A DNA stretch of 20,783 nt, taken from the NCBI GenBank assembly GCA_963820955.1, contig CAWGCA010000029.1:1-20783 (forward strand), in the 5' to 3' direction. Both the position numbers and the translations under genes were made by a program. Below are positions 1 to 7,998 of this stretch, one piece after another; positions within the stretch are counted from its first letter, which is position 1; every line of letters begins with the position of its first letter. Source of the DNA: CAWGCA01 sp963820955 (GTDB taxonomy: Bacteria; Pseudomonadota; Gammaproteobacteria; Chromatiales; Chromatiaceae). The notes under the pieces were generated by a model. It saw only the letters and a program-made list of their open reading frames with translations. It did no database searches and was not told the DNA's origin.

Positions 1-2
1 TG

Positions 3-1580
3 GATAAGACGGGAATCAAGGTCCAATACAACATCGAAGCCCCGAACCTAAAGACGGTATCCACCCTAGCCGGAACCGAGCTTCCGGATATTGGACCAAT
101 CAAGGCATCGGGTAAGGTAACGGACTCAAACGGTTTATACCTGGTTAGCCTGAATGGCGTAGCCGCTAATCTGAAGCTAGCTGCCGATGGTGAACTTTCG
201 CAGGCTATGGACGGCACTGGGATTGATATGAATCTGGCACTGGAGGCAAGCGATCTGGAACAACTCGGAAAATTGGCTGGTACTGAGTTACCAGGGGTAG
301 GCCCAGTCGATGTAAAAGTAAAATTGAGTGATATCAAAGGAGGATACAAGATCTCAGGGTTGAAGGCGAAGGTCGGTAAAAGTGATCTCAATGGAGAAGC
401 GACTATCGCATATCAGAGCAAACCTATACTTGTAAAAGCCAGTCTCAGAAGCAGTCAGCTGGATCTGACTCCGTTCCAGAAACAAGAACCGAGTAAGAAA
501 GCACCGGCTGAAGCAAAAACCAAGGCTAAACAGGAGAAAGGTGGCCCTGAGGCGACGGAAGAAAACTCAACATCGAACGCGCAACAGGGAGCGGATGAGA
601 CCTCCGGTGTACGTATATTTCCAGACACGCCCCTTCCCATCGATCGTTTGAAGACGGTAAACATTGATGCCGATTTTGAAGCCAAAAAACTGGATACCAA
701 CGCGCAAGCGCTTCGCAACGTCAAGCTGGTGTTGAAACTCGACGGCGGCAGGTTGGCATTGAAGCCTGTTCAGGCGCAGGTAGCAGGTGGAATAATCGAG
801 GGTGATGTCATACTGGACGCCTCAAAGCCGAAGTCAAAACCAACTCTTGCCGTAAATTTTCAGAGCAAAGAACTGATACTGGGCGAATTCAAACAGATGC
901 AAGAGATGGTGACCGGCGGCGACATGAGCGTCACCATACATCTGAAAGGTAGCGGCAATTCGGTGCGGGAGATCATGGCAGGACTGGATGGTGAGGCCGT
1001 TATCGAGGTCGGTGAAGCCAGCTTGAAAGATGATACCATCAACCTGATTGGTGGTGATATGCTCGTTTCACTCCTGGGTGCGCTCAAGCCCGTAAAAAAT
1101 GATGATGATAAGACTGCAGCTCTTGAATGTGCGGTGGTCAAATTTGATGTACAGGATGGCGACGCCAGAGCAAATAAAGGAATTGCACTAAAGACAAAAA
1201 AGATGATTCTGGTCGGAAACGGGAATATCGACCTAAAGACAGAGAAGATCGATTTTCAAATCCGTTCCCAGAATCGTGCGGCTGTCGGTGTGGATGCCGG
1301 AGATGTGACTAGGGTGGTCGGACTTGGAGGGACACTTGCTAGTCCGGCGCCTAAGGTTGATGTTGGAGGTGTAGCAAAGACCGGAGCGACGGTCGGTGCT
1401 GCGGTACTGACACTGGGTACCTCATACCTGGCCCAGCAATTGATCGAAGCCACAATTGAGGACAAAACACCTTGCCTGACAGCGCTGGGTAAGGAGCCTC
1501 AATCAGCCGAGAACGCGGAAGAGGACGAGACGGAGGCCAAAGCAGCACCCGAAAAGGAGAAGATCCCCTCAAGCGAATAA
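3..1580 (+). CDS. AsmA family protein, C-terminal part (5' end outside window)
   Basis: The reading frame is open from the first bases of the window to a TAA at 1580, so the gene starts upstream. About 525 residues are visible. AsmA-family proteins are large, inner-membrane-anchored, periplasmic beta-rich proteins linked to outer-membrane lipid and protein homeostasis. The visible part has two related segments carrying LAGTELP at window residues 22-28 and 91-97, a 69-residue period. A charged Lys/Glu/Ala-rich linker (about residues 160-200) precedes the conserved C-terminal AsmA domain. That domain has a glycine-rich run before the end and a PCLTALG motif, as in AsmA C-termini. The tail is again Glu/Lys/Ala-rich. 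The first ATG in the window, at 207, is internal and not the start. Family assignment is from remembered pattern, not a search. Confidence 0.85.
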   Translation, partial: DKTGIKVQYNIEAPNLKTVSTLAGTELPDIGPIKASGKVTDSNGLYLVSLNGVAANLKLAADGELSQAMDGTGIDMNLALEASDLEQLGKLAGTELPGVGPVDVKVKLSDIKGGYKISGLKAKVGKSDLNGEATIAYQSKPILVKASLRSSQLDLTPFQKQEPSKKAPAEAKTKAKQEKGGPEATEENSTSNAQQGADETSGVRIFPDTPLPIDRLKTVNIDADFEAKKLDTNAQALRNVKLVLKLDGGRLALKPVQAQVAGGIIEGDVILDASKPKSKPTLAVNFQSKELILGEFKQMQEMVTGGDMSVTIHLKGSGNSVREIMAGLDGEAVIEVGEASLKDDTINLIGGDMLVSLLGALKPVKNDDDKTAALECAVVKFDVQDGDARANKGIALKTKKMILVGNGNIDLKTEKIDFQIRSQNRAAVGVDAGDVTRVVGLGGTLASPAPKVDVGGVAKTGATVGAAVLTLGTSYLAQQLIEATIEDKTPCLTALGKEPQSAENAEEDETEAKAAPEKEKIPSSE

Positions 1581-2073
1581 AATATTTCGTCTGACAGCTT
1601 AAGACGAGTCTAAATAAATACGGATGAATCAGGGCAAGTGTGCAGTACTGGAAGGGTTGGCAAGCCCTTTTTCGAGGACTTTAAAACCTTTGGCTCAAGC
1701 GCTCTGACAATATCAAAATCATCCCATTTTGACTGGCGCGGGCAGCTACTGTCTGAGGAATATTCATTAACGCTGATCTTGAGTTGTTGGTCATGAATTC
1801 ACCTAGAATATCCGCTTGAAATGCCGTGTTTCTACTATTAAGGAACAAACGGTTGACTACCGCCGGGAAACGGGAGGGGGACAGTTAGCAAATACAGGTG
1901 TTTGGGCGGCCCAGACGGTACCCCATCACCAATTCTGTGACATTCAGAGCACGTCCATGTTATCTCGGCGTGCCAGGTGCGTTGGAGGCAGGTATTCCCG
2001 TGTAGTCTGTTAGAATGGCGAGCCTGTGGGAGAGCAGATTTCGTCCTTGCACCAACAACAATGGAGATACAAT
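1581..2073. other. Intergenic region between the AsmA gene and frmA
   Basis: About 490 bases with no convincing gene. Short open frames here have no ribosome-binding site and no protein-like composition. The stretch holds the putative terminator at 1652-1672 and, near 1860-1885, a purine-rich CCGGGAAACGGGAGGGGG-like run. The frmA promoter should lie in the right half, but no clear -35/-10 pair was found. Confidence 0.6.
1652..1672 (+). terminator. Putative Rho-independent terminator of the AsmA gene
   Basis: A 7-bp stem (AAGGGTT with AGCCCTT, one T·G pair) with loop GGCA runs into a short T run, about 70 bases after the stop codon. The T run partly overlaps the stem, so it is a modest terminator. 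Confidence 0.45.
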
Positions 2074-3183
2074 ATGAAATCACGTGCAGCGGTGGCCTGG
2101 GAGCCTAAGCACCCTCTGGAAATCGAGGAAATCGAAGTCGAGGGGCCGAAGGAGGGGGAGGTTCTGCTCAGGGTAGTCGCGAGCGGCGTATGCCATACTG
2201 ATGCGTTTACCCTGTCGGGCGAGGATCCGGAAGGCGTATTTCCTTGTGTGCTGGGACACGAGGGTGGTTGCGAGGTGGTTGAATGCGGCTCCGGTGTAAA
2301 GGAGCTGAAGCCGGGTGACCACGTCATCCCACTGTATATACCTGAATGCGGCACCTGCGAATACTGCCTGTCTGAAAAGACTAACCTGTGCCAATCTATT
2401 GCCGACACTGTCTGGACTGGTTATATGCCGGACGGAACGCGCCGATTTTCAAAGAACGGCAGCCCAATCTATCACTACATGGGTTGCTCAACCTTCTCCG
2501 AGTATACTGTCGTGCCCGAGATCGCGCTGGCGAAGATCAACAGGGCAGCCCCGCTGGACAAGGTCTGCCTATTGGGCTGCGGAGTTACAACCGGCATAGG
2601 TGCAGTCATCAACACTGCAAAGGTTGAGCCCGGCTCCAGTGTGGCAGTATTCGGCCTCGGCGGTATCGGCCTTTCGGTAATTCAGGGTGCGGTCATGGCA
2701 AAGGCCGGCCGCATTCTTGCCATAGATGTAAATCCCGATAAGTTTGAGATGGCGAAAGCGCTGGGTGCAACCGACTTCATCAATCCGAAAAATCTATATG
2801 TTTCAGTTACCGAGGCGATTGTCGAGTTGACAAACGGCGGCGTCGACTATTCCTTCGAGTGCATTGGCAACGTCGACGTCATGCGAGAGGCGCTGGAGTG
2901 CTGCCACATGGGTTGGGGTGTCTCCACCATAATCGGTGTTGCTGGCTCCGGGCAGGAGATCCGCACGCGGCCGTTCCAGCTGGTTACTGGGCGCACCTGG
3001 AAGGGTACAGCCTTTGGAGGCGTCAAGGGTCGTACCGAACTGCCGGGGTACGTCGACCGTTACTTAATTGGCAAGATCGAACTTGACAGCATGGTGACAC
3101 ACACTATGTCACTGGAGGAGATCAACACTGCCTTCGATCTGATGCATGCGGGTAAGAGCATTCGCTCGGTCATCATCTTTTGA
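2074..3183 (+). CDS. frmA: S-(hydroxymethyl)glutathione dehydrogenase (class III alcohol dehydrogenase)
   Basis: NAD-dependent, zinc-binding medium-chain dehydrogenase that oxidises S-hydroxymethylglutathione, formed spontaneously from formaldehyde and glutathione, to S-formylglutathione in the cytoplasm. The 369-residue length is normal for the family. Catalytic zinc ligands are Cys40 (GVCHTD), His62 (GHEG) and Cys169 (LLGCGV). Structural zinc cysteines are 92, 95, 98 and 106. The Rossmann motif GLGGIG is at 194-199, and the family signature SFECIGN follows. The start at 2074 is chosen because MKSRAAVAWE is the canonical N-terminus of class III enzymes and GGAGA lies about 8 bases upstream. 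An in-frame GTG at 2026 would add 16 unrelated residues. The fghA gene follows after 9 bases, so the two are surely co-transcribed. Cys at residues 58, 66, 71 and 138 makes the protein somewhat cysteine-rich. Confidence 0.96.
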   Translation: MKSRAAVAWEPKHPLEIEEIEVEGPKEGEVLLRVVASGVCHTDAFTLSGEDPEGVFPCVLGHEGGCEVVECGSGVKELKPGDHVIPLYIPECGTCEYCLSEKTNLCQSIADTVWTGYMPDGTRRFSKNGSPIYHYMGCSTFSEYTVVPEIALAKINRAAPLDKVCLLGCGVTTGIGAVINTAKVEPGSSVAVFGLGGIGLSVIQGAVMAKAGRILAIDVNPDKFEMAKALGATDFINPKNLYVSVTEAIVELTNGGVDYSFECIGNVDVMREALECCHMGWGVSTIIGVAGSGQEIRTRPFQLVTGRTWKGTAFGGVKGRTELPGYVDRYLIGKIELDSMVTHTMSLEEINTAFDLMHAGKSIRSVIIF

Positions 3184-3192
3184 GTGTGTAAC

Positions 3193-4032
3193 ATGGAACA
3201 GATCGAACATATTAAGGAGTTTGGCGGTTACCTGAATCGCTACAGCCATGAGTCCGCAGTATGCAACTGTCGCATGACCTTTTCGGTTTACCTACCGCCG
3301 CAGGCGGAGACCGGGAGGGTGCCAGCCGTCTACTGGTTGTCCGGATTGACCTGCACAGACGATAACTTCCGGGTCAAGGCAGGTGCGCAGCGCTATGCCG
3401 CCGAACTGGGGTTGGCGCTGATTATTCCAGACACCAGTCCCCGTGGCGTCAAGGTGCCCGATGCAGCGGAGCGCTACGATTTAGGGCAGGGTGCAGGCTT
3501 CTACGTGAATGCCACCCGTCAGCCATGGTCGAAGCACTATCATATGTTCGATTACGTCACCCGGGAACTGCCATTGCTGGTGGAGCAGGCGTTACCGCTG
3601 GCGCCCGGATTGCGCTCAATCAGCGGTCATTCTATGGGCGGACACGGTGCATTGGTCTGTGCATTGAAAAATCCCGAAATGTATCGATCAGTATCGGCGT
3701 TCGCGCCGATCTGTAACCCGGTGATTTGCAGCTGGGGCCGGGGCTGTTTCGACGCGTACCTGGGGGAAAACAGCGCTGACTGGGAGGCATACGATGCAAC
3801 CTGTCTTGTTCGCGACGGCGTGCAGGGGGTGCCTATGTTGATCGATCAAGGCACGGCGGATGAGTTTCTAGCCGAGCAGCTCTTCCCGGAGAATCTGGAG
3901 GCTGCTTGTGAGGATCGTGGGCTGCAGCTTAGTCTTAGGCGCCAGGAGGGCTATGATCATAGTTATCACTTTATCGCGAGCTTTATCGGCGAACACCTGG
4001 CATGGCATTCAGGGCATTTGCGGAGAGCTTGA
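3193..4032 (+). CDS. fghA: S-formylglutathione hydrolase
   Basis: Alpha/beta-hydrolase (esterase D type) that splits S-formylglutathione into formate and glutathione, the second step of glutathione-dependent formaldehyde detoxification. The protein has 279 residues, as expected. The nucleophile is Ser147 in GHSMGG, with Asp223 (DQGTADEF) and His256 (YDHSYHF) completing the triad. YWLSGLTCTD and IIPDTSPRG are family hallmarks. The start at 3193 (MEQIEHIKEFGGY) fits the family. A GTG at 3184, directly behind the frmA stop, would add only three residues. The Shine-Dalgarno is weak, which suggests translational coupling to frmA. After the TGA the same frame stays open for 27 more codons (see findings). 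Confidence 0.95.
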   Translation: MEQIEHIKEFGGYLNRYSHESAVCNCRMTFSVYLPPQAETGRVPAVYWLSGLTCTDDNFRVKAGAQRYAAELGLALIIPDTSPRGVKVPDAAERYDLGQGAGFYVNATRQPWSKHYHMFDYVTRELPLLVEQALPLAPGLRSISGHSMGGHGALVCALKNPEMYRSVSAFAPICNPVICSWGRGCFDAYLGENSADWEAYDATCLVRDGVQGVPMLIDQGTADEFLAEQLFPENLEAACEDRGLQLSLRRQEGYDHSYHFIASFIGEHLAWHSGHLRRA

Positions 4033-4556
4033 CCTAAGCAACTGCTCTACCTGGAGGACGATGCCCAGTTCATTGTTGTGGCTTGGTCGGCAGCGAGTGT
4101 GCGCATGGAGAATTAATGCTCTGGTTATTACGGGCTGATAGAGCGTGATCTTTTATGCGGTAGTCTGCGAATCTCCACGCACAGTTTATCCCACGATACC
4201 CTAATCCAACCGAGATAGAGATCGAACAATCTCTAACCTCTACGCTCTATTGTTCGGCTACTTTATCATCGACAGTCGGGATACGTCGCGAATCTTTCTA
4301 CCTCTATCAGTTAAAACCACCATTGGACTCAAATGCACTGGATTTCTTTTTTTTGAAAAAAGTGAGCTATGGTGCGGGCGTATGCTGCTCTTCCTTGGAA
4401 GACAATAGGCCGTGAATGTGTAACCAAGTGTGTCTGATTGTGATTTATCAATGCGGACCCTCGATAAGTTGGATAAAAAGTGCGCGATAGAGAGTTCTGT
4501 CTGTGAACAAAAGTTTACGAAAAGCGTAACGCAACGCATTTGGGGAGGGTAGGGAA
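4033..4556. other. Non-coding region downstream of fghA
   Basis: No supported gene. The first 84 bases (4033-4116) stay open in the fghA frame past its TGA. The rest is AT-rich with stops in all frames and includes an oligo-T/oligo-A stretch near 4348-4366. This could be decayed coding DNA or regulatory DNA for the small ORF at 4557. No terminator of standard form was seen after fghA. Confidence 0.5.
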
Positions 4557-4697
4557 GTGATCTTTGATTATCTGACATATTTGGGTATGGGTGTGGCAAC
4601 GACCATGAGTGTACTAGTGCTTTGGCTTGGGTTGCATAGAAATGCATACGATCCGATTCCATCATCTGCGACCAAAATCACGAAGGACCCAGCGTGA
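4557..4697 (+). CDS. Possible 46-residue single-span membrane protein
   Basis: A GTG codon preceded by a purine-rich GGGAGGGTAGGGAA run, which can serve as ribosome-binding site, opens a 46-codon frame ending in TGA at 4697. The product has a hydrophobic segment at about residues 3-25 (FDYLTYLGMGVATTMSVLVL then WLGL), then a short basic and polar tail. I do not recognise the family. The layout (one membrane span and a short cytosolic tail) resembles small accessory subunits of membrane complexes, but no such complex lies nearby. It could be chance. Copy 1 of the 505-aa element begins about 100 bases further on. Confidence 0.35.
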   Translation: MIFDYLTYLGMGVATTMSVLVLWLGLHRNAYDPIPSSATKITKDPA

Positions 4698-4799
4698 TTT
4701 TTCCCAGGTGCTGGTGAAGGAACTACCTGGCCAAGTTCACTGGCGTTGAATAGGGATAGTGTCTGCACTAATAACCTTTTCAGAAGCGGTATATATAAA

Positions 4800-6443
4800 C
4801 CTAACCCGGCATAGCCGGAACCAAAATTCTTTGTATCACCTATCCTTATCCTCAGTAGCGAGAATAATGGATAGCCATCATGAATCCCTTCATCAAACGC
4901 CACCAGGATAAAATCGCTGGCGTACTTTCCTGCTTCGATCGTGTTGTCATTACCGGAACCCTTCCCGATATCTGTTATGCGGGCGCCATGGCGAGTTACC
5001 TCAGTTACTACAAGATCAAGCTGTTCGATTACCCCCGATGGGCAGAGCCTCTGCGCAATGAGTTGCGAGACCACGCTGAGCAACTTGCCATTGAGGCCGG
5101 CATCGAGATTGAGTTCATTCGGCGCCACAAAGCCTTTCGTAAAGAAGACCGGATCAAGTCCATCATCGCTCAACGGGGTGATCATCCCGGCTTGGTCCAT
5201 ATCTTCTCGGCCATGGAATCCTGCACCGCCTATCGCCCCTGGCACGACAACAAGAAAGGCCATACCACGCTGAAACCAACATCAGGAAAATGCCTCCATT
5301 ACTACTTCTATTTCATTGACGAGTCTTTTGGGCTCTGTTACGTCCGAGTCCCCACCTGGGCACCGTTCCGTCTGCAAATCTATTTCAACGGCCACAATTG
5401 GTTGGCCCTGCGGCTGGTAAAATCCGGTATCCCCTTCGAGATGGTGGACAATGCCTTTCTCTCCATTGCCGATTCCAAGCGGGCACAGACGTTTGCCAAC
5501 CGGCTGGATGCCAAACAACTCCACCAACGACTCAATCGGTGGGCCAAGCAATTCTGCCCGGTACATCAACGCTTCCACTCTGGTTACCACTGGAGTCTCA
5601 TGCAAGTGGAATTCGCCACCGATGTCGTCTTTCATCAGCAAGCCGAATTCCAGCCGCTTTACCATGCCATCATCCGTACCGCCGTCCACGCCATTAAGGC
5701 GGATAATGTCGCCACCTTCCTCGGCCGTAAACTCAATACCGCCTATCAGGGCGAGATAGGCAATGATTTCAGCACCCGCATCCAGGGTACACGCATCCGG
5801 CACCAGATGGGGCCGACCAGCATCAAACTCTACGATAAAGCCGGCATCATGGCCCGTGTGGAATGCACCACCAACGATGCCTCATTCTTCAAAATCCACC
5901 GATGGGTGGAACAGCGTGACGGTTGGACACAGTGGAAACTGGCACCACTACGCAAAAACATCTACAGCCTGCGGGATCTGCGCAAGTTGATGAATGCCGC
6001 CAATGAGCGCTATCTCGCCTATATAGCGACCATCGACAATCCCGGCGCCGGACTCAAGGACATCGATAAAATGTCGGATCGAGCCAAAGACCAGGGCCGA
6101 TCATTCCGTGGCTTCAACCTGTTCCTGGCGCAGGACTATCGCCTCTTTCTCACCCTCGGTCGTGGCGAATGGTCAATCAGCGGTTTTCGTGCCGCCGATC
6201 TGCGAGCCCACATACCCGATCTATCCCCCAGCCAATCTTCTTATCTGCTCAAACGGCTACGTACCCACGGGATGATCAAGAAAATTGGCCATCGCTACAA
6301 ATACTACCTCACTAAGTTTGGCCACAGGGTCTTGGCTTCAGCACTTAAAATCCGTGAATATATCGTTCTACCAACCCTCTGTGCTGACAATGCATGAAAA
6401 TTTCTTTGTACTCTTGTTCAAAATTTCAGTGGTAAGGTACTAA
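4800..6443 (+). mobile_element. Unclassified 1,644-bp mobile element, copy 1 (one 505-aa gene)
   Basis: Alignment by eye with the inverted copy at 19101-20744 shows shared sequence starting exactly at CCTAACCC and ending exactly at GGTACTAA. Both copies are 1,644 bp, and outside these points the flanks diverge. The left end carries a small hairpin (CCGGC-ATA-GCCGG, 4806-4818), 62 bases before the gene. The right end lacks a matching inverted repeat. Copy 1 is bracketed by an imperfect direct repeat: AGCGGTATATATAAACCTAA on the left overlaps the element end, and AGCGGTATAAACCTAA follows on the right. Copy number plus precise shared ends imply mobility. The mechanism is unknown. Confidence 0.8.
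4880..6397 (+). CDS. 505-aa multicopy protein with C-terminal winged helix, probable mobility protein
   Basis: Only gene of element copy 1. It differs from the copy at 19147-20664 at about ten of 505 residues (98 percent identity). The N-terminal three quarters (KIAGVLSCFDRVVITGTLPD at about 11-30, then many conserved His, Trp and Tyr residues such as HYYFYFIDESFGLCYVRVP) match no transposase signature I know. There is no DDE spacing pattern, no Y-(2)-R-(3)-E-(6)-K motif and no obvious HUH motif. Residues about 430-490 (LSPSQSSYLLKRLRTHGMIKKIG) look like a winged helix, which is probably why relatives are often labelled MarR-like regulators. I regard that label as misleading, because an isolated, multicopy gene with conserved flanks points to a mobile element. 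The ATG at 4880 has only a weak Shine-Dalgarno. Confidence 0.75.
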   Translation: MNPFIKRHQDKIAGVLSCFDRVVITGTLPDICYAGAMASYLSYYKIKLFDYPRWAEPLRNELRDHAEQLAIEAGIEIEFIRRHKAFRKEDRIKSIIAQRGDHPGLVHIFSAMESCTAYRPWHDNKKGHTTLKPTSGKCLHYYFYFIDESFGLCYVRVPTWAPFRLQIYFNGHNWLALRLVKSGIPFEMVDNAFLSIADSKRAQTFANRLDAKQLHQRLNRWAKQFCPVHQRFHSGYHWSLMQVEFATDVVFHQQAEFQPLYHAIIRTAVHAIKADNVATFLGRKLNTAYQGEIGNDFSTRIQGTRIRHQMGPTSIKLYDKAGIMARVECTTNDASFFKIHRWVEQRDGWTQWKLAPLRKNIYSLRDLRKLMNAANERYLAYIATIDNPGAGLKDIDKMSDRAKDQGRSFRGFNLFLAQDYRLFLTLGRGEWSISGFRAADLRAHIPDLSPSQSSYLLKRLRTHGMIKKIGHRYKYYLTKFGHRVLASALKIREYIVLPTLCADNA

Positions 6444-6537
6444 AGCGGTATAAACCTAAGACTCATCCTGTTTATTCTCGCAAGGGTAGGGGGATCGTGA
6501 ATCCGCTGTCTGTCGGCGGGTATCCGCTCTATGAATA

Positions 6538-6570
6538 CCAAACCAGTAGGGTGCTGTTTGGCTTTTTATT
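6538..6570 (+). terminator. Rho-independent terminator-like hairpin
   Basis: CCAAAC (6538-6543) pairs with GTTTGG (6556-6561), followed by CTTTTTATTT. It lies about 95 bases beyond the right end of element copy 1 and may have served whatever was upstream before that insertion. Confidence 0.55.
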
Positions 6571-6634
6571 TATCTTCTTTTTTTTCTACAAAAATCAACG
6601 AACCGATTGTGATGACATTCGCGAGTGAATCCAA

Positions 6635-7441
6635 CTAAGTCAACTGCTTTTCCCCTGAAAAGGATACTTCTTTAGTCATCCGCAATCGGGCTAGGTCGTC
6701 TGTCCTTTGGTTAATCTCTTTCACGGCCTTTTTATAAAAGCCACGTAGATGCCTTTTCAGATAACTTGTCACCGAGGAATTTGGAACATCCTTCAGCACT
6801 GAAAAGATCGCCAAGGCATAGGTTGCCTCACGTTCTGATAGATAGGCATCGCGGTTGGCATGAGGGTTATAACAGTTGCCACACCCACCCCGGAAAGTGA
6901 AAGCGCTGTTGGCAAACATGAGACCAAAACCCAGATAGACTGCCAACAATTCAGTTACATGCGGCCAGTATTCCACACCACCAGGGGGCGGAGCCTTGGC
7001 CATCTGCCCCATGTAGTGGGCAAGAATGTGGGAAAAGGTCGCGATTGCGCCTTCCGGGTTTTGAATCTGTTGCGGATTGTAGGGTATCAGAAGCCGGCGA
7101 TCATCCGTGATTGTGTCGTCGGCAACACCATTGGGATCGCGCAATGCCCCCTTGATTTCAATCTGTGGGGTGTTGAGCAGAGAACAACTGTTTTGATCGG
7201 CGAGCCGGGTCGGCCAGTGACTGGTGCCAGCGTAGCGTTTGACTTGATCGAAGATCAGGCTGGCCATACCATGCACACTTTCTATTCGCCCCGGGAAAAA
7301 CTGGTTGGTCGGTAACACCAATACAGTGTAGTTATAGAAAAGTGTTGCATCGAAATTATCGAGTGACCATGCGAAGGCATCGAACAGCCATTTTGCCGAA
7401 GATTCTTCAAGCAGGGTTCTATTTTCGAACAGTCCAAACAT
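6635..7441 (-). CDS. Conserved hypothetical protein with CxxC and HxxxH motifs
   Basis: The 268-residue product starts MFGLFENRTLLEE and continues WLFDAFAWSLDNFDA. I recall this as a conserved protein of unknown function in proteobacteria. It has no signal peptide. HILAHYMGQ (about residues 138-146) followed by ELLAVYLGFGLMFANSAF recalls the HExxH-plus-downstream-acid layout of zinc metallopeptidases. However, the catalytic Glu is absent (HILAH), so peptidase activity should not be assumed. A CGNC motif follows at about residue 186 and could bind metal. The tail is basic. A stop codon lies just upstream in frame, so the ATG at 7441 is the only likely start, though it lacks a clear Shine-Dalgarno. 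The YHS gene on the same strand lies 113 bases upstream; shared transcription is possible. Confidence 0.7.
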   Translation of the reverse strand: MFGLFENRTLLEESSAKWLFDAFAWSLDNFDATLFYNYTVLVLPTNQFFPGRIESVHGMASLIFDQVKRYAGTSHWPTRLADQNSCSLLNTPQIEIKGALRDPNGVADDTITDDRRLLIPYNPQQIQNPEGAIATFSHILAHYMGQMAKAPPPGGVEYWPHVTELLAVYLGFGLMFANSAFTFRGGCGNCYNPHANRDAYLSEREATYALAIFSVLKDVPNSSVTSYLKRHLRGFYKKAVKEINQRTDDLARLRMTKEVSFSGEKQLT

Positions 7442-7554
7442 CAGGGCATTGTTCGCTTGTTATCGCAAAGCAGACATTTGTAAAAACTCATTCGTGTCGA
7501 TATCACCACGCAAATTATACGTATAACAATGACCTTTTGTCTTGCCCCGGAGGG

Positions 7555-7998
7555 TTATTCTAAAATCCCCGGCCAGTTACCATCAGCTTTTCCGATATAG
7601 CCAGGGATGTCCTTTTTCCAAATATCCCGCACGTCTTTGCTGTAGTTCAGGTAGAGCTTGCCATTCACAATCGACCAGACATGCGGATCACTTGAAACTA
7701 GATTTCCCTGGGATAGCGCATAGGCGCAATATCCTCCGTATTGCGGGGCATATTTTTCGGGGTTCCGCTGAAACAATGCCTTGTTTTCTGCTGATGCGAA
7801 GTGCCACGTCGCTCCTCGGTATTCGATGGCGTTACCAGCACTGCCCTTTACCGCTTTACCCTGGATAAAGTAGGTGATTGGATCGTAGCCTCCGATAGCA
7901 TTGCCTAATAGAGGGGAGTACACCTCTGATTTCCCAGCAGATACAGCGGTTGAAACCAACAGTATGGAAATTATTGAAACAATCGAGTATTTAGTCAT
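7555..7998 (-). CDS. Secreted YHS domain-containing protein
   Basis: The 147-residue product has an N-terminal signal peptide (hydrophobic residues 5-19, likely cleavage after VSA) and then a YHS domain. The domain begins near NAIGGYDPITYFIQGKAVKG and continues with YRGATWHFASAENKALFQ, NPEKYAPQYGGYCAYALSQG and a C-terminal KLYLNYSKDVRDIWKKD segment. This is the typical periplasmic YHS layout, where DPITYF plus GGYCAYA is diagnostic. The domain is thought to bind metal, but its role here is unknown. A strong Shine-Dalgarno (GGAGGA) lies 5 bases before the ATG. It sits upstream of the 268-residue hypothetical on the same strand. No paired partner gene identifies its substrate. Confidence 0.88.
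   Translation of the reverse strand: MTKYSIVSIISILLVSTAVSAGKSEVYSPLLGNAIGGYDPITYFIQGKAVKGSAGNAIEYRGATWHFASAENKALFQRNPEKYAPQYGGYCAYALSQGNLVSSDPHVWSIVNGKLYLNYSKDVRDIWKKDIPGYIGKADGNWPGILE

Noticed and set aside
1855..1890. REP-like or RAYT-associated palindrome near a GGGAGGGGGACAG run
   Set aside because: Only a purine-rich run was seen; no clear paired arms or repeated copies in the window.
2026..2073. GTG start for frmA giving 16 extra residues
   Set aside because: MKSRAAVAWE at 2074 is the canonical family N-terminus and has its own Shine-Dalgarno.
5282..5803. 173-codon antisense frames inside both 505-aa genes (also 19741-20262)
   Set aside because: They are mirror shadows preserved only because the two element copies are near-identical; no ribosome-binding site.
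4880..6397. Calling the 505-aa protein a MarR-family regulator
   Set aside because: Only the last 60-70 residues resemble a winged helix; length, copy number and shared element ends point to a mobile unit.
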